In this document: positions 44,291-58,306 of the stretch, in pieces
Layout: each line of letters opens with the position of its first letter
Position numbering within the stretch: the stretch's first letter is position 1
Origin: Hyaloscypha bicolor E
Lineage: Eukaryota > Ascomycota > Leotiomycetes > Helotiales > Hyaloscyphaceae
NCBI RefSeq assembly: GCF_002865645.1
Contig: NW_020194675.1
Span: 114,293 to 178,292, forward strand
Direction of reading: 5' to 3'
DNA: 64,000 bases
Program-made: the position numbers and the translations under genes
The notes under the pieces: generated by a model
Told to the model about the DNA's origin: nothing
Database searches by the model: none
What the model saw: the letters and a program-made list of their open reading frames with translations, nothing else

Positions 44291-47200
44291 TCTAGTACTC
44301 TATTAATTATAGATTTAATTAAAGCGCCTATATTAAAACCATAAGCCATATTATAGAATTCCGAAACTAGAATAATTCTAGTAACTCTCTTGTATTTAAT
44401 AGAGAACTAGTAGATAATATTAGTATATCTAGTTCCATTTACTAGAACTAGAATATATCTGATTTAGAAGAAAAGATTTTTATTATTTATAAATAAAATA
44501 TTCGTAAAAATAATTAAATATAAGAACTCTTTAACTAGCTTTATAAATCTTAGTTCTCTAGTAGTATTCTTAATTTGCTATTAAATATACTTATTAAGTA
44601 TATTTATATTAGTTTCTAAAGATTTAATAGCTTAAGTAATAATTAATAGATTATATAAAGCTTCTAGTTAATAGACTAATATAATATATACTTCTTTAAT
44701 ATATTAGGTAATATATTAGTTCTTAATAGAGAGATTTTAATAAATAATACCCTTATTACTTATAGTAGTAGTATTTTTCGTGAAAATAATTCGGAGGTTT
44801 TTATACTAATATTTCTATATAAGAGTAATTCTAGTAATATTTATATAAATAATACTTTTATTAAATTTGAGATTATAATTAAAAGTAAGAGATTTATATT
44901 TCTTAGCCAAGAACTTAGTCTTATAAAGCTTTAGTTACTTTGCCTTTATAAAATTATTAGTTCTAATAAATAAGGTATTATTAGTTTAAAGGCTAATAAT
45001 TTCAAAGAGTTACTTACTATAAAGAAAGCAAGAATTATAAGTTAACTATTTTATAAAAAGCTTATTAATATAATAGGAATAGTAAGTTTTAAACTAATAG
45101 TTCCTAGCTTCTAATATATTATATAATAGTTTTATAATCTTTAAAACAAAATTATTTTTTAGATTTAGCTCTCTAGTAAGCTTATAAAATAGATTAATAT
45201 AGAAATTATAATTAAGTAAGATTATTAATTAGATATAAGCTTGCGAGATATTATATAAATATAATTCCGTAGTATTTATTATTATAGTAATAATACTAAA
45301 AATAATTCTCTGGCTAATATATTAGATAATAAGTAATTATATTAATATTATATATTTCTTACTATTATTATAGGCTTAAATAACTAGTCTCGACTTCTTA
45401 AGCTCTCTTTTTATATCCTTATTCTTAATCTTATTAATAAACCGGGAATTAAAGATATATATCTTCTTTAATACTTGAGATCTAAAAGTAACCTTAAATA
45501 TATTCTTTTCTAGGAGGCTAGTAACTTTAACTTAACGGGAATTCTCATATAGTTTATTATTCTATAGGAATACTATAATATCCGGGGTCTTATAAGGGCA
45601 TTCTCTATTATACTTTAGTAAAATAGTAGGAATAATAAAAGAAATTATACTTGTATTACTTTTGGCCTTATTATTAGGTTCGGGAATAGGTTTAGGTTTA
45701 GGGCTATTAGTAATAACCTTAATATTCCCTATATAAAAGGGCTTTATAAAGATTAAACGAAAGGTAGTATTACTATATAATAGAGCTAGTATATAGTTCT
45801 CTCTATTAATAGCTACTAGCTTATATAGTTTATCCTAACTACTAGATTAACTAGTATTCTCTTTATATTAAATAAGAATATTTGAATTCAGAGATAGTTT
45901 ATAAATATTAGTAGTACTAGGACTATTTCGGGTATTTAGAATATTAGTAATTTAATATCTAGCTTAAAGCTTCTGAATTTCTATTATTACTTTCTTAAAT
46001 ACCGCTAATTACTATAATATAATAAATAATAGGGTATTATATTTAATTATTTGAAATAAAGTACTATAAACCAAAAGAATTAGGATAATATTATTAGGCT
46101 CTGCAAAGTTATTAATAGCTTTAAAAGCTATTTAGAATATAATATTCTTATTAATTCTATTAATTTTAGCTATAATAATAAAATAGGTATATTAGATTAG
46201 ATTATAGTAATATTCTATAATTCCGACAGAGTTATAAGCTAAATAAATTTCTTACTAGTAAACTGCTTTCTGGTATTTATTATAATCTAATTAAAAGAGC
46301 CTAAATAGTTATTAATCTAGTATTACTTAAATATATTTCAGGTATATATTATACTAATATTCTAGAGCTATTAGCTAGCTTAATATTAAGTGCCTTTATT
46401 AATAATATAAAGTATAGGCTTATTAGAAATATAGAAAATATTAATAATAATAAAGTAATTAAAGCTAATATTATTTCTTAGATTAAACTTAAATTATCTA
46501 AGTAATTAGTTATATTTCTGGTATTATTTATAATACTTTATAAGATATTTAAGGGCTTTTATATTAATATTATAACCTGCTTATTCTAGTATATTTTAGA
46601 GCTTACTAATAAATAGATAATTAAAATAATAATATAGATATTATAATTTGATTTCTATAAGAAAGCAAGAATTATAAGTAAAGAATTCGGAAATAAAGCC
46701 TTATAGTATAGTATTCTAAAGCAAGAAAAAATATCCGAAATATTATATTATAGATATATATTTTCTAATAAAAGTAATAAGATAATTAGTAAGATTATTA
46801 AAGTAGACCCTTAGCTTATTTATATTAGCTAAGCTAAATAAAAATAGAGTTTTTAAAGATATAATATAGAATTATACTTATCTAATTAGTATATTTATTA
46901 TTATAGATCTAATAAAAGATATAGATCTAATACTAAACTAGATATTAACTTAATCTTTAGTGGTTTTATTAAGTTTAATACTATTATTAGTTTACTAGAG
47001 AGCTTGAAATTAGTTAGAACTAGTAATTAAGTATCTAGAGACTCTAGTATTAATTATAATTTTATAAAAGTAGTAAGTATTATATCTTAATATATTATTA
47101 ATTATAAAAGTCTGGGTATTTTTTATTAAGGGTTTAATAGATTTTAAGATATAGTTTTTGCCTATTATCTAGTATATAAGAGAAAGAGAAATAAGGTTAT

Positions 47201-47788
47201 CTATAAGGATATTAGCTATAGTTATTAGTAAAATAGAAGTAATAGAAGTAGCTAAAAAGCTCTTAACTAAAATAAAGTAAAAATCTAGGTAATATTTTTT
47301 TTCTTTATTTATTTCTGTTAATAAAGCCTTAAAAGCATTATTTACTAGTTTATTCTTATTATTCTTATTATCCTCTTTATCTTTAGCTTTAGTAATATAC
47401 TATATATAAGTATTACTAAAGTATTTATTAAAGTTACGAGTATTTTAGGATCTGAACTAATAAATATTTTTATTCTTAAATTAAGTTTTCTTAGCCTCTT
47501 ATTTCTCTAGTATATACTTCTATAAGCAGTATTCGGGTTTCTTATATATAAAACACGATTTCGGGAAGTAATTATTATAGTTATTACGGGTTCTAAAGTT
47601 ATAGCTAGGTCTGTATTAATAATTTCCGGAAAAATAATAGCTTAAAGAATTCTAAGAATAGTATTATTAATTAGTAAAAAAGATTTCGGGATTAGCTTAT
47701 TATTTGCTTTTATATATAGTAATAAATAACTAGAGCTTATTAATAAGCTAGCCGAGATTTATAGAAGAATCTAAAATTATATATCTAT

Positions 47789-48091
47789 TATAGGAGGAAA
47801 ACTATAATAAGACAAAAACTCATATAAAATATACTAGAGTATAAAACGTAACTTAATAGTAAAATAATAAATTAAAAATATAAATAGTAAAGTATAAATA
47901 ATATATAGTATATAAAAGCTTAATTAATTAAATACTTATAAAGAATTATTCTTTAAGTTTATAGAAAAACTAGTTTTCTTATATAATTTCTGCAAGTTAT
48001 ATATAAAAGACCGCGGCCTTTATTATATAACCTAAATCTTAAAACTACTAAAATAATATGATTTTTAATAAATATAACCTACTATATTATA
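47789..48091 (-). mobile_element. LTR-like solo element, copy 2 (nested in copia B)
   Basis: Inverted relative to copy 1 at 26935-27227; begins TATAGGAGGAAAACTATAAT (from TGTGGGAGGGAAAC) and ends in TATTATA. CTAT at 47785-47788 and TTAT at 48092-48095 flank it; the corresponding uninterrupted site in copia A (near 30770) has one TTAT. The central palindrome is degraded to AAAGACCGCGGCCTTT. Confidence 0.75.
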
Positions 48092-49782
48092 TTATATACC
48101 CGGAAGCCTTAGTAAGAAATAATAATTTTATTATAGAGGAATTTAGTATTTTATAAGTTAGATATAAGACTATATTATAATTAATATAGTTTATTAATTA
48201 GTAATTAAATAATCTTAAAAATTATTTTTTCCGGGAATTTAATTATTATAGAAGCTAATATAATAGCATTTTACTTATTTAAATTTCGATGTTTAAATTC
48301 AAGGCCTTTAAAGAAACTATAAATATTAATATAAGCCTCTTTATATATATATTAAGAGAGCTAGTTATTATAGAAGTAGTCTTAAGCTAGTTTCTTTAAT
48401 ATAGTAAAAAAAGCTCGCATTAGTATCTCTTATAAAAGCTTTATATATTAGTAAATATCGAGGAAAATAGTAAGTTTATAATTAAAATTACTATTAGATC
48501 TATTATACTTTTATTTTTTAATATAGATCTTAGTAACTTCCCTAATAAGTCTTATAATTAAAAAGAATTAGTAGTTATTTAAATATAATTATAATAGTAG
48601 TAGTAATAGGAATATACTATTTGCTTCTAGAGCTTTTATACTAGTATATAAATCTAGTAAAGATATAGGATATAGTAATAAAAAAAGTAATATAGGAAAT
48701 AATAATATAGAAATATTAAAAATAATAGATTCTAGGTACTTATTTTTTATAAAAGTAATAAAGCCTAATAAGATTAGTTCCTTAATAAGGTTTAGTCTAG
48801 CTACTAATATATTCTTATTTAATTATATATATTATTTTATTATTTTATAATAATATATAAAGTATTTATAATAGTATTAATATTACTATTTTATTATATA
48901 AATATATTACTATACTAAAGAGTTTTATATAAGTATAATATTTCCGGAAGTTCGAATTTATTAAAGTTTCTTTAATAAGTAAAGTTCTTAAAATTATATC
49001 TAAATAGCTCTTAAAAGTTATTATTAATTATTTTATAAAAAATATATTAAAATAGCTTAGTATTTAAGAATTTAATTATCTTATTTACTTTAGTAAAGTT
49101 TAGGTTAATCTCATATTTCTATTCTCTTACTAATTTCTTAAAATTATTATTATTTATAAAGTAGTTAGATTAGATATATCTAATAAAGGAATTATCTATT
49201 ATAGTATATTCTACTATTATATATTTTATAGGCTTATATCTAGTTTAAGGTATAGTAGTTTATAAAAAGAGTAAATTTATAAGAAAAAGAATAGTTTATA
49301 AGATAAGTAATTTATAAAAAGTATTATATTTAAAATAAAAATTTCGTTTATAATAAGAAATTTAGGAAATAAAATCTAAGAAGTAAAATATTAAGATTCC
49401 GGGAGAACTTAATAGTTCTAAAGTTTAAGAGCCCCAGATATTTAAAAGAAAATAGTTTTTGAGAGAATTTTATAAGAATTAAATAGAAATAAAATAGGAT
49501 AATTAAGTAGCTAATTATTTTAGTACTTAATAAGATTAAGTACTCTTCCTACTTATATAACCGAATTACAGGTAATAGAACTAATAGATGCCTTTTCTTT
49601 TAATATAGTATAATTAGATCTTAGTAAGATTAAATATCTTTCTTGCCTATATAACCGAATTATAAATAATAGAATTAATAATTATTTCTTTTTTAACTAG
49701 AATAATAGCTTTATTCCTAAATAACTAAATTTTAGGCAAGTATAGCTTAATTCTTTCTAATTTATAAGTACTAACTAATTAG

Positions 49783-50121
49783 TATTAGTTTACTAATAAT
49801 ATATGGTACTATTATATAAGTATAGAAGTACTATTTATATAAGATTAGTAAAGTTATTATTTAGAAGTAAGAATTATAATATTATAATATTAATATATAA
49901 TTCCTAAATCTGCTAAGCCTAAAGGAGTCTAGTTTACTAGTCGAGTTACTAATAGAATACGAGGTTATATAACTATATCCTATATTTCATATCTTATTAT
50001 TTATATCTTATATCTTATTATTTATATCTTATATCTTATTATTTATATCCTATTACTTATATCCCGTATCTCGTATCTCGTAACTATATACGTGATTTCT
50101 AAAGAAATAGCTATATTAATA
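49783..50121 (-). repeat. 5' LTR of copia B (339 bp), heavily mutated
   Basis: Partner of 43372-43689, with most C and G of its CCCATGTCCC repeats turned to T and A. Ends at the ATTAT target duplication. Confidence 0.78.
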
Positions 50122-52676
50122 ATTATCTTATTATCTACTAATAAATATCTTATAAGCTAATTTCTTTATTCTTAAAAAAATAGTTTAATAAATAATTATA
50201 TCTCAAAATCTATAAAATATATAATCTTTTACTAAAGCTATTTCTATAAAGGAAATTAACTAAATTAACTCTAATATAAATAATAATAAAGGCTTATTTA
50301 ATACTTTTAATAAAGCTTCTTAAAAGCTTCTAAAAGCTAATAATAATAATAAAAATAATTCTAGTAATAATTAAAATATTAATATTAATATTTAAATTAC
50401 TATTATTTAAGTTATAAAATAGAACTTATATATTAATATTAAAATACTTTAATAAAAGCAAGAATTAGTAAATATAATTAATTAATATATTCTATAATTA
50501 AAGTAATATAAAAATATTCTCCGGAATATCTTATAGTTTATTCTATTTTTCTTAGTAATTTCTATTAAAGAATTCCCTAAAATAAAATTAGAACCTATTT
50601 CCTTTTCTAATATAATAAGTCTTAAAAATAATTTTAATACTATTTATTAGAAGCTATTATATAATATTTCGAAAATATATTTAAATTAAAAAAAGCTTTT
50701 TAAGATTCGAATATCTAACTTATATTATAAAAAGTTTTTTAAAAAATAGAAAATATTTATATTTTTCTAAAAGATAGCCTTTAGAATCTAATTTTGAATT
50801 TGTAATAAATACTTTTCTAGAATTAATTCTATTATAAATGCTTTTAGAAATAAATCTTATAATATTTGAGAGGCTATAATAAAATAAAGCTTATTATTAT
50901 ATAAGATTTATTAAAAGTAATTTAAGGCCTATTTAGCTAATATATTTTAAGTATTTTAAATCTATTAATAAAATACTTTTAAAGAACTTCGAGATCTTTA
51001 TTAAAAAAATAAAAAAATAATTATTAAATTATATATTTAAATAATTAGTCTCGAAATTAACTAGAATCTATATTCTAAAAGAAATCGGATTTAAACTTTT
51101 AATACTATTTTATCTAATTATAAGACTTATTAGATACTTATATTTATTCTTTTAAGAAATAAAATAATATCTATTTTTAAATAACTTAAAAAAACTCAGA
51201 AAATAGAATATATTATTTATTTTAAATTAAGAAAAATATAAATAGAGAAATCTAATAAAAGTAATTCTGCTTTTAAAACTCTAATTTAGTAAATTCTAAT
51301 TTATAAGGCTATTAAAAAGAAGAAATAAGCTCCGAAAATTATATAAGAAATTCTGAAATAATATTTTAGCCTTTTTTAGGCCCTATTAGAATACTAGTTC
51401 TATTTTAGGTATAGTTTATTAAATTTATAATTAGAAAGAATATTTTTTAGAAAATATAAAGTATTTCAAATATAATAAATAAATTTAATAAAACTTTAAT
51501 AAGGTTAAAATTATAAAAGAATTAAAATATATATAAAAGTAAATTTATATTATTATTATAGAAAAGTATTTCAGAAAAAATTCTTCTAAAAAACAGATAA
51601 AAGAAAAAACCAAATCTTAAATATTAATAATTTTAGCTATAATAAAAAAAATGTATTATTTTATATAATTATTTAAATAAGATTAATATAGCCAAAAATA
51701 GATATTTTAAAAATATATAGCAAATTTAATAATATTAAATTAAATTATAATTTCCTTAATAATAATTAAATTTAAAGCTAGAGCTTTATTACTTTAGCTA
51801 AATATAATTAAAAATTTGTAATCTTTTATAGAAATAGATTTAAGATTTATTAAGCCTATAATTTTAAGATATTTATTATAAATAATTATAATAAAATATA
51901 TTCTTTTAAGTTCTAGTTTTATTTTTAATATAAAATTTTATAAAGTAACCTTTATATAATATATAAATTATATTAAAAAATAATAGATATATATATTTAT
52001 ATAGCCTAATAATATTAAGATTCTAATATTAAAAAAGTTTAATAAAAAGCTTAAGTTATATTTTAAGCTAATACTTTAAGTTTTATTTTTAACTAAAGGC
52101 AAATATAACTATTTTAAATAATAGGCTTTATATATTTATAATAATTATTAAATTTCTGCTTTATTATATAGTTCTAGTAATATTAAATAGATTTTTTTAA
52201 TATAGTAAATTAATATCTTTTAGAGAAAAGCCTTAGAAATACTTATATATTTCCGAAATAATAAATACGAAAATTTCTTAAAGGTTTTTAATTCTAATAA
52301 AGCTTCAGAACTTTCTAATTTTAATAGTATTAAATACTTTATTAATATAAATAATATAGTTCTATATAAAGTTTTATATAATTTATTAAAAACCTAACTA
52401 GAAATATTATATTTATATTTATAAAATATATTTTATAAATATTAAATAAGGCTTAATAAATGTCTTATAAAAATACATATTTTATTTATTTATAAAAAGA
52501 ATAAAGAATTATATTTTTATATTAATTATTATAAACTTAATTCAGTTATAATTAAAAATTAATATTTGTTTTCTTTTATTAATAAAACCCTTAATTAGTT
52601 TTAAAATAATAAGATTTCTATAAAATTAAATTTTAAAAATATATATTATTAAATAAAAATTCATAAAAAATATAAG

Positions 52677-52963
52677 TATTAGTATAGCTATAATTATTAA
52701 TAGTTATATAATACAGTTATATAATATAGAGGTAATTAGAAATAATATTATATATATAAGTAACGAATAATAATTATATAATCTTATATTATATAAATAA
52801 TTTAACTAGTAGCTAGTTTTTATTAGGCTTAATAGATTTAGGAATTATATATTAATATTATAATACTATAATTTTTATTTCTGAATAATAATAACTTTAT
52901 TAACTTATATAAATAGTATTTTATAATTATATAATAGTATTATATATTTCTAGTAAACTAATA
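52677..52963 (+). mobile_element. Solo LTR of the copia family nested in gypsy C
   Basis: It is the reverse complement of the LTRs of copia A and B and runs TATTAGTATAGC...TAGTAAACTAATA. ATAAG (52672-52676) and ATAAA (52964-52968) flank it, a 5-bp target duplication differing by one G-to-A change. It interrupts the reverse transcriptase region of gypsy C. Confidence 0.78.
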
Positions 52964-53075
52964 ATAAATAAAAAATAGCTTTTAGAATCTATTATAGCTA
53001 TTTTAAATACTTTATAATATTTTTAAACTAGCTAATATACTAGTTATATTTTAAATATATATTAATATTATATTT

Positions 53076-54800
53076 ATAAACTTCTTAAATTATTTTATAA
53101 TTATTTATTTAAATAATATTCTTATTTATTTCTAAAATAAAAATAAATACTATAATTATATTTACTAAATACTTATTAAACTATATAAAAATAATCTATT
53201 TTATAAATTTAGTAAATATAAGTTTAATATTAAGGAAATCGAAATTTTGGGCTTTTTTATTAAAATAAAAAATATTTAAATAAATTCTAAATAGATTCGT
53301 AATATTATTAAATAGCTAAAACCAGTATTATTTATAATATTTAAGTATTTCTTGAATTTACTAATTTTTATTATAGATTTATTTATTATTACTTTTAGGT
53401 ATTTATAGGCTTAATGGATTTTTTAAAAGAAATAAAAAAGGGCCGGAAATCTAATTTCTTTATATAAATAATTAAAATAATTAAAAGCTTTAAAACTCTA
53501 AAAAAATCTTTTATTATAATATCTATTTTAGTTTATTTTAATTCTTTTAAGAAAATTTATATTAAAACTAATATATTAAAATTTATAATTATTAGTATTA
53601 TTTTATAATAAATTAATTCTAGTAATAATTTAAAGAAATACTAATATCTAGTAGTATTTTAATTTTAGAAACTTTCCGGAACCAAATACAATTATAATAT
53701 CTATAATAAAGAGTTATTTATAATTATTAAAGCCTTTAAATATTAGTATTATTATATTAAAGAATCTTGGTTTATAATCGAAATTATTATAGAAATATCT
53801 TAAATCTAATAAATAGATTTAGTAAAAGATTTTATTAATATAACTTGGCTTTTGACTTTTTAAAATAAATTAAAAAAAGTTTTTATAATTATAATTCAAA
53901 AATTCTTATAAATATCTAAAAGATTCTCTTTTTAAAATAAGTATTATTTAATATTTATTATACTTATAATAGCTAAAAATAAATATTTACTATAAAATAA
54001 ATAAATAAATAAATTTATTAATTCTTTATTTATAGAATTAATTAAAAAGTAAAATATAGGAAAATATTTTGAAGACTTTATTATTATAGCTAAAGTAATA
54101 GAAATATTTATAACTATATTATTTAATAAAATTAAAGACTTTTTAATTTTTTAAGTTTTTGAATTAGATAATTATAAATATTTAATTCCTTATATATAAA
54201 TATATATAGCTATTAAAAGAATTATAGTATTAGCTCTTTTATTTGAATTTCTTTTAAATATTATTTAAATAGTTTAAAGAAATAATTCTTAATATTAGAA
54301 TATCTTGAAATAGAAGCTTAATAAAAGAAATATTAAAAGAAAAGAAATCTAGAAAAGTAATTCGAGCTTCTTTAGATATTATTTAAGAATTATTATATTT
54401 AATAATTCCGCTTTATATTAAGAAGTTATAAAGATTTATTATAATAATTTAATAGCCGAATATTATAGAATAGAAAAGACTTTTAAGCTTCTTAATAGAT
54501 TCTAATATTAGAAAAATATAGAAAAAACATTTATAAATATTATTAAAAATATAATATTTACTAAAAAGTTAAGACTAAAAAGTATTTATTATATAGTTTA
54601 TTTAATAGTTTACTATAGCTTAAAAAACTCTAAAATAAAATCTTTATAAATTTTATTATAGGTTTATTATTATATAAGAATTTAATAAAAGATCTCGATT
54701 TTAATATAATTCTTATAATTATTAATTAATATTCTAAAATAGTAAAATATATTATATATTATAAAATAATTAACTTTCCGGAATTTATTAAAATTATATA
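53076..54800 (+). pseudogene. Degenerate gypsy RT, RNase H and integrase (gypsy C)
   Basis: The RT box reads NYFIIIYLNNILIYF at 53088-53132, from an ancestral YLDDILIY; both catalytic Asp codons became Asn. Further on, KYKFNIKEIEILGFFI follows as in gypsy RT. RNase H is seen at 53669-53743 as KLSGTKYNYNIYNKEL and IKAFKY. The integrase core begins near 54649 as NFIIGLLLYKNLIKDLDF and YSKIVKYI. The three segments are in different frames, so indels as well as stops have accumulated. Confidence 0.8.
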
Positions 54801-57197
54801 GAAATATATTTTCTTAATTTTTAGCTCTTTTAATAAAATTGTTTCTAATTAAAAAATAGTATTTACTAGCTAGTTTTAGTTTACTTTTTATTTTTATTTA
54901 ATATATAAATAGTATTTAAATATAACTTATTATTCTTAGATAAATAATTAAATAGAAAATTAAAATTAGGCCCTAAAATATTAGATTTTATAAAATATAT
55001 TTTTCTATATATATTTTAGATATTACTTTTAACTTTTATAAAATCCTAAAAATAAAATTATAAAAAAGATATTAGCTATATATAAAAGGCTAGAAATCCT
55101 TAAAATAAAATAAAAAATCCTTAAGAATTTATAGTATTATATATAAAATAATTAGAAAATTTATTATAATAGATATTAATTAGCTAAATACTATTTTAAA
55201 GAAATTTGAATAATATTATTAATAAGAAATATTAAACTTAAAATAAAAAAGCTTAAGCCAAAATTTATAAGTTTATTTAAAATTCTTAAATATATTAGTA
55301 ATTTAATATATAAGTTAGAACTATTAAATATATATAATAAAAAGAATTAGAAATAATATTTATATATTTTTTAAAGAACTTTTAAAATTAGTAAATAATA
55401 ATAAAGAATAAAAATGAAAAATAGAAGCTATTATTAATTACTAATAAAATAATAATAATAAAAAGTAATAGTATTTAATTAAATAGAGAGCCTAGCTTAA
55501 AAATCATAATATTTAATTATTTGCTTTTTCTAATCTTAAAAATTCTAAGAAACTTCTGAAATTATATAATTAAAACTATAGCCTAAAATCCAAAATTACT
55601 TTTTAATAATTTCTTAAGATTAATAAAAATTCTGGACTATTAAGAAAAAGATTACTTAAAAGACAAAAAGAATCTAAATAGCAAAAAAAAAAAGACCCGA
55701 AATAATAATAGAAATATTTTATTTCTAGAATTTTATTAAAACTTATAAGAATTATATTCAAATTATTAAAAAAAGATTTAGAATTAAGAAAGATTTATTA
55801 TAAATAAATTAATTATAGGTATTTTAAATAAATAAATTCTAATTCTTATAAATTTCTAATTCCTAAAATAAAAACGCCAAATATTAGTTCTATTTAGAAT
55901 TTAATAAAGAATTAAATAATATTTTCCGGAATTTGCTTATTCTTTAATAAAATATAATTATATTATAAAAATATTAGTATTAAAAATATTAAAAGAAGTA
56001 AATAAGGAATTTGTAATTATATATATTTTATAAAAGGCCCGAATTTTTGAAATCAAATCCCGAATAATTATAAATATTATATTATTAGTATTTAAAATAT
56101 TATTAATAGATTATATAAAATTTTTAATAATAATCTTAATAATAAATTTAATATCTTAGAAATAAACTTCGTAATATTTCTTTAAAAAATTAGTAAATAT
56201 CTAAATATATTAGAAAAAACTTATTTTTAAAATATTAATTTAAATAATATTTTTATTAGCTTTATTAAAATAAAAAATAGAATTCTGAAATTAGTAAATT
56301 TCTTCTAGTTTTTAAAACCCTAGTTAATAGAATTCTTTTTATTAATATAATACTATTTAGAATATTTTTTAAGAAATTCTTAAAGATTATAATAGTATTT
56401 TCCTAGAATTAGTAAGCCTTTAATAAATAATAAAAAATCTGATATTATATTAGCTTTAATAAATATTAAAGCTAATAAATTTATTAAAATATAAGATTTA
56501 GAACTCTTATTATAATAATTATAGTTCTTTTTACTAAATACTATAGTATATAAAATAAATAAATTAATAAATAAATTCTTGAAATATTTCAAGTATTTAC
56601 TAGTAATAAAAAAGAAGCTATAATATTACTTTTATATTTATAATTATAAAATTAATTAAAAATAATTAAAAAAAACTTAAAAAAGAATAAAAAAAGAAAC
56701 CAAAAAATAATAATAGAAAAAGTTATTATATATATAATTATTAGAAAAAAAATAGTATATAATAATATAAAATTATTTTTTTTATAAAAATAAAGAATTA
56801 CCTAAATTAATTATTAGTTTTTATACTAGTTTTAATCAGAAATTAGTATAACTAATTAATATATACTTTTAGAAGCCTATAAATAATCTCTAGAATTTTA
56901 GAAATATTTATATGAATTTCTTATATAAATATATTATTAAATTCTTTCTATAAATCTATTTAGATTATTCTAATATAAGATCTAATAAATATTATTAATT
57001 TTATAAAATAATACCTTAATACTTTAAATTAAGCTAATTAGAATACTTAATTTCTAAATAAAATTATAATTATTAGCTAGTTTTTATATCTGAAATATAA
57101 TTATTATTTCTTTTTATTTATTTAGTTCTAATCTAATTAAATATTTTATTAAAATAGATTAATAAATTTTAAGAATAAGATTCTAGAAAAGAAATAT

Positions 57198-57500
57198 AAT
57201 TATAATATATATAGAAAAATATATAATCTAAAAACATATAATAAATCTCGAATATTATAGGTATTAATTAAAGAGATTAATAACTCTTTAATATTATAAT
57301 TATATTACTATTTATATTATAGGCTTTAGGCTTATAAATTACTAAATATATATATATTATTAGAAGCTTTTATTTAAAAAGGCTTTTCTAAACTTTATAA
57401 AAGAAATAAAAATTAGTTTTATACTAAATTTAATACTATAGTTTTATAATTTACTAATTTATTTTATTATCTTATTATTTATTAATAAATATCTTATAAT
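57198..57500 (+). repeat. 3' LTR of gypsy C (about 303 bp)
   Basis: Uninterrupted partner of 43098-43371 plus 50122-50153. It shows the undisturbed ATTAT site where copia B inserted in the other LTR. Confidence 0.7.
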
Positions 57501-58013
57501 TATATATTTAGTTATAAGCTTATTATTAATAAAGGCTTATATTAAATTATTATTTTAATATTTGAGTTTTAAAGATTTATTTTAAAACTCTTATATTTAA
57601 TATTATTTTTTAAGATAATATAAGTATTATATAATTAATAAAAAAAGAAATTATATATATATAATATAAAACTAAAAAAAAATAAAAAAATAAAAGTTAA
57701 GCTTTTTATTAAATAATTAAATATAATATTTTTAAATATTAAAGAAAACTAATTATATAATTTTTTTAAATTCGAATTCAAATTTATTTATTTAAAATAA
57801 TAAATAATAAAAGAAAATAAAAAAGTTAATATTTAAATAATTTTTTTTTAAATATTAGTAATTATAAAAGCTTAATATAAATTAGTTATAATTATTATAT
57901 AAGAAATAATTTTTGGCTTATATAATTTATTATATTATAATTATAGGCTAGTTATATATATTCGGCTTATATAACTATATATACTATATTTAACTCTAGC
58001 TATTATAGGAAGG
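57501..58013. other. AT-rich sequence, unassigned
   Basis: Nearly pure A/T with no motif recognised on either strand. Confidence 0.5.
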
Positions 58014-58306
58014 AAACTATAATAAAACAAAAACCTATATAAAGTATACTAGAATATAAAACGTAACTTAATAGTAAAATAATAAATTAAAAGTATAAAT
58101 AATAAAGTATAAATAATATATAGTATATAAAAGCTTAATTAATTAAATACTTATAAAGAATTATTTTCTAAGTCTATAGAAAAACTAGCTTTCTTATATA
58201 ATTTCTGCAAGTTATATATAAAAGGCCGCGGCCTTTATTATATAACCTAAATCTTAAAACCGCTAAAATAATATAATTTTTAATAAATATGGCCTATTAT
58301 ATTATA
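58014..58306 (-). mobile_element. LTR-like solo element, copy 3
   Basis: Inverted relative to copy 1. Begins TATAGGAAGGAAACTATAAT, keeps the palindrome AAAGGCCGCGGCCTTT intact, and ends GGCCTATTATATTATA. No clear target duplication is visible here. Confidence 0.68.

Larger units (their letters stand above)
43372..50121 (-). mobile_element. Complete Ty1/copia LTR retrotransposon (copia B), partly spared from RIP
   Basis: LTRs are at 43372-43689 and 49783-50121. The 5-bp target duplication ATTAT is exact at 43367-43371 and 50122-50126, and the gypsy C 3' LTR supplies the empty site. RNase H lies at 44095-44290 on the minus strand next to the left LTR, so the left LTR is the 3' one. The left LTR and first ~600 internal bases keep much of their G/C, while the rest is heavily mutated. 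It contains a nested solo element at 47789-48091 and a ~570-bp segment at about 44660-45230 absent from copia A. Confidence 0.87.
43098..57500 (+). mobile_element. Ty3/gypsy retrotransposon, RIP-degraded and split by copia B (gypsy C)
   Basis: The sequence 43098-43371 continued at 50122-50153 is closely similar to about 57198-57500 (for example CCTCGAATATTACAAGTATT versus CTCGAATATTATAGGTATT), so these are the two LTRs of about 300 bp. Plus-strand RT, RNase H and integrase relics at 53.1, 53.7 and 54.7 kb lie between them in gypsy order. Without copia B the element is about 7.65 kb. Exact LTR termini and the target duplication could not be fixed. Confidence 0.72.

Noticed and set aside
56380..56592. 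70-aa minus-strand frame in gypsy C
   Set aside because: Chance frame of Tyr/Asn/Ile/Lys codons in nearly pure A/T sequence.
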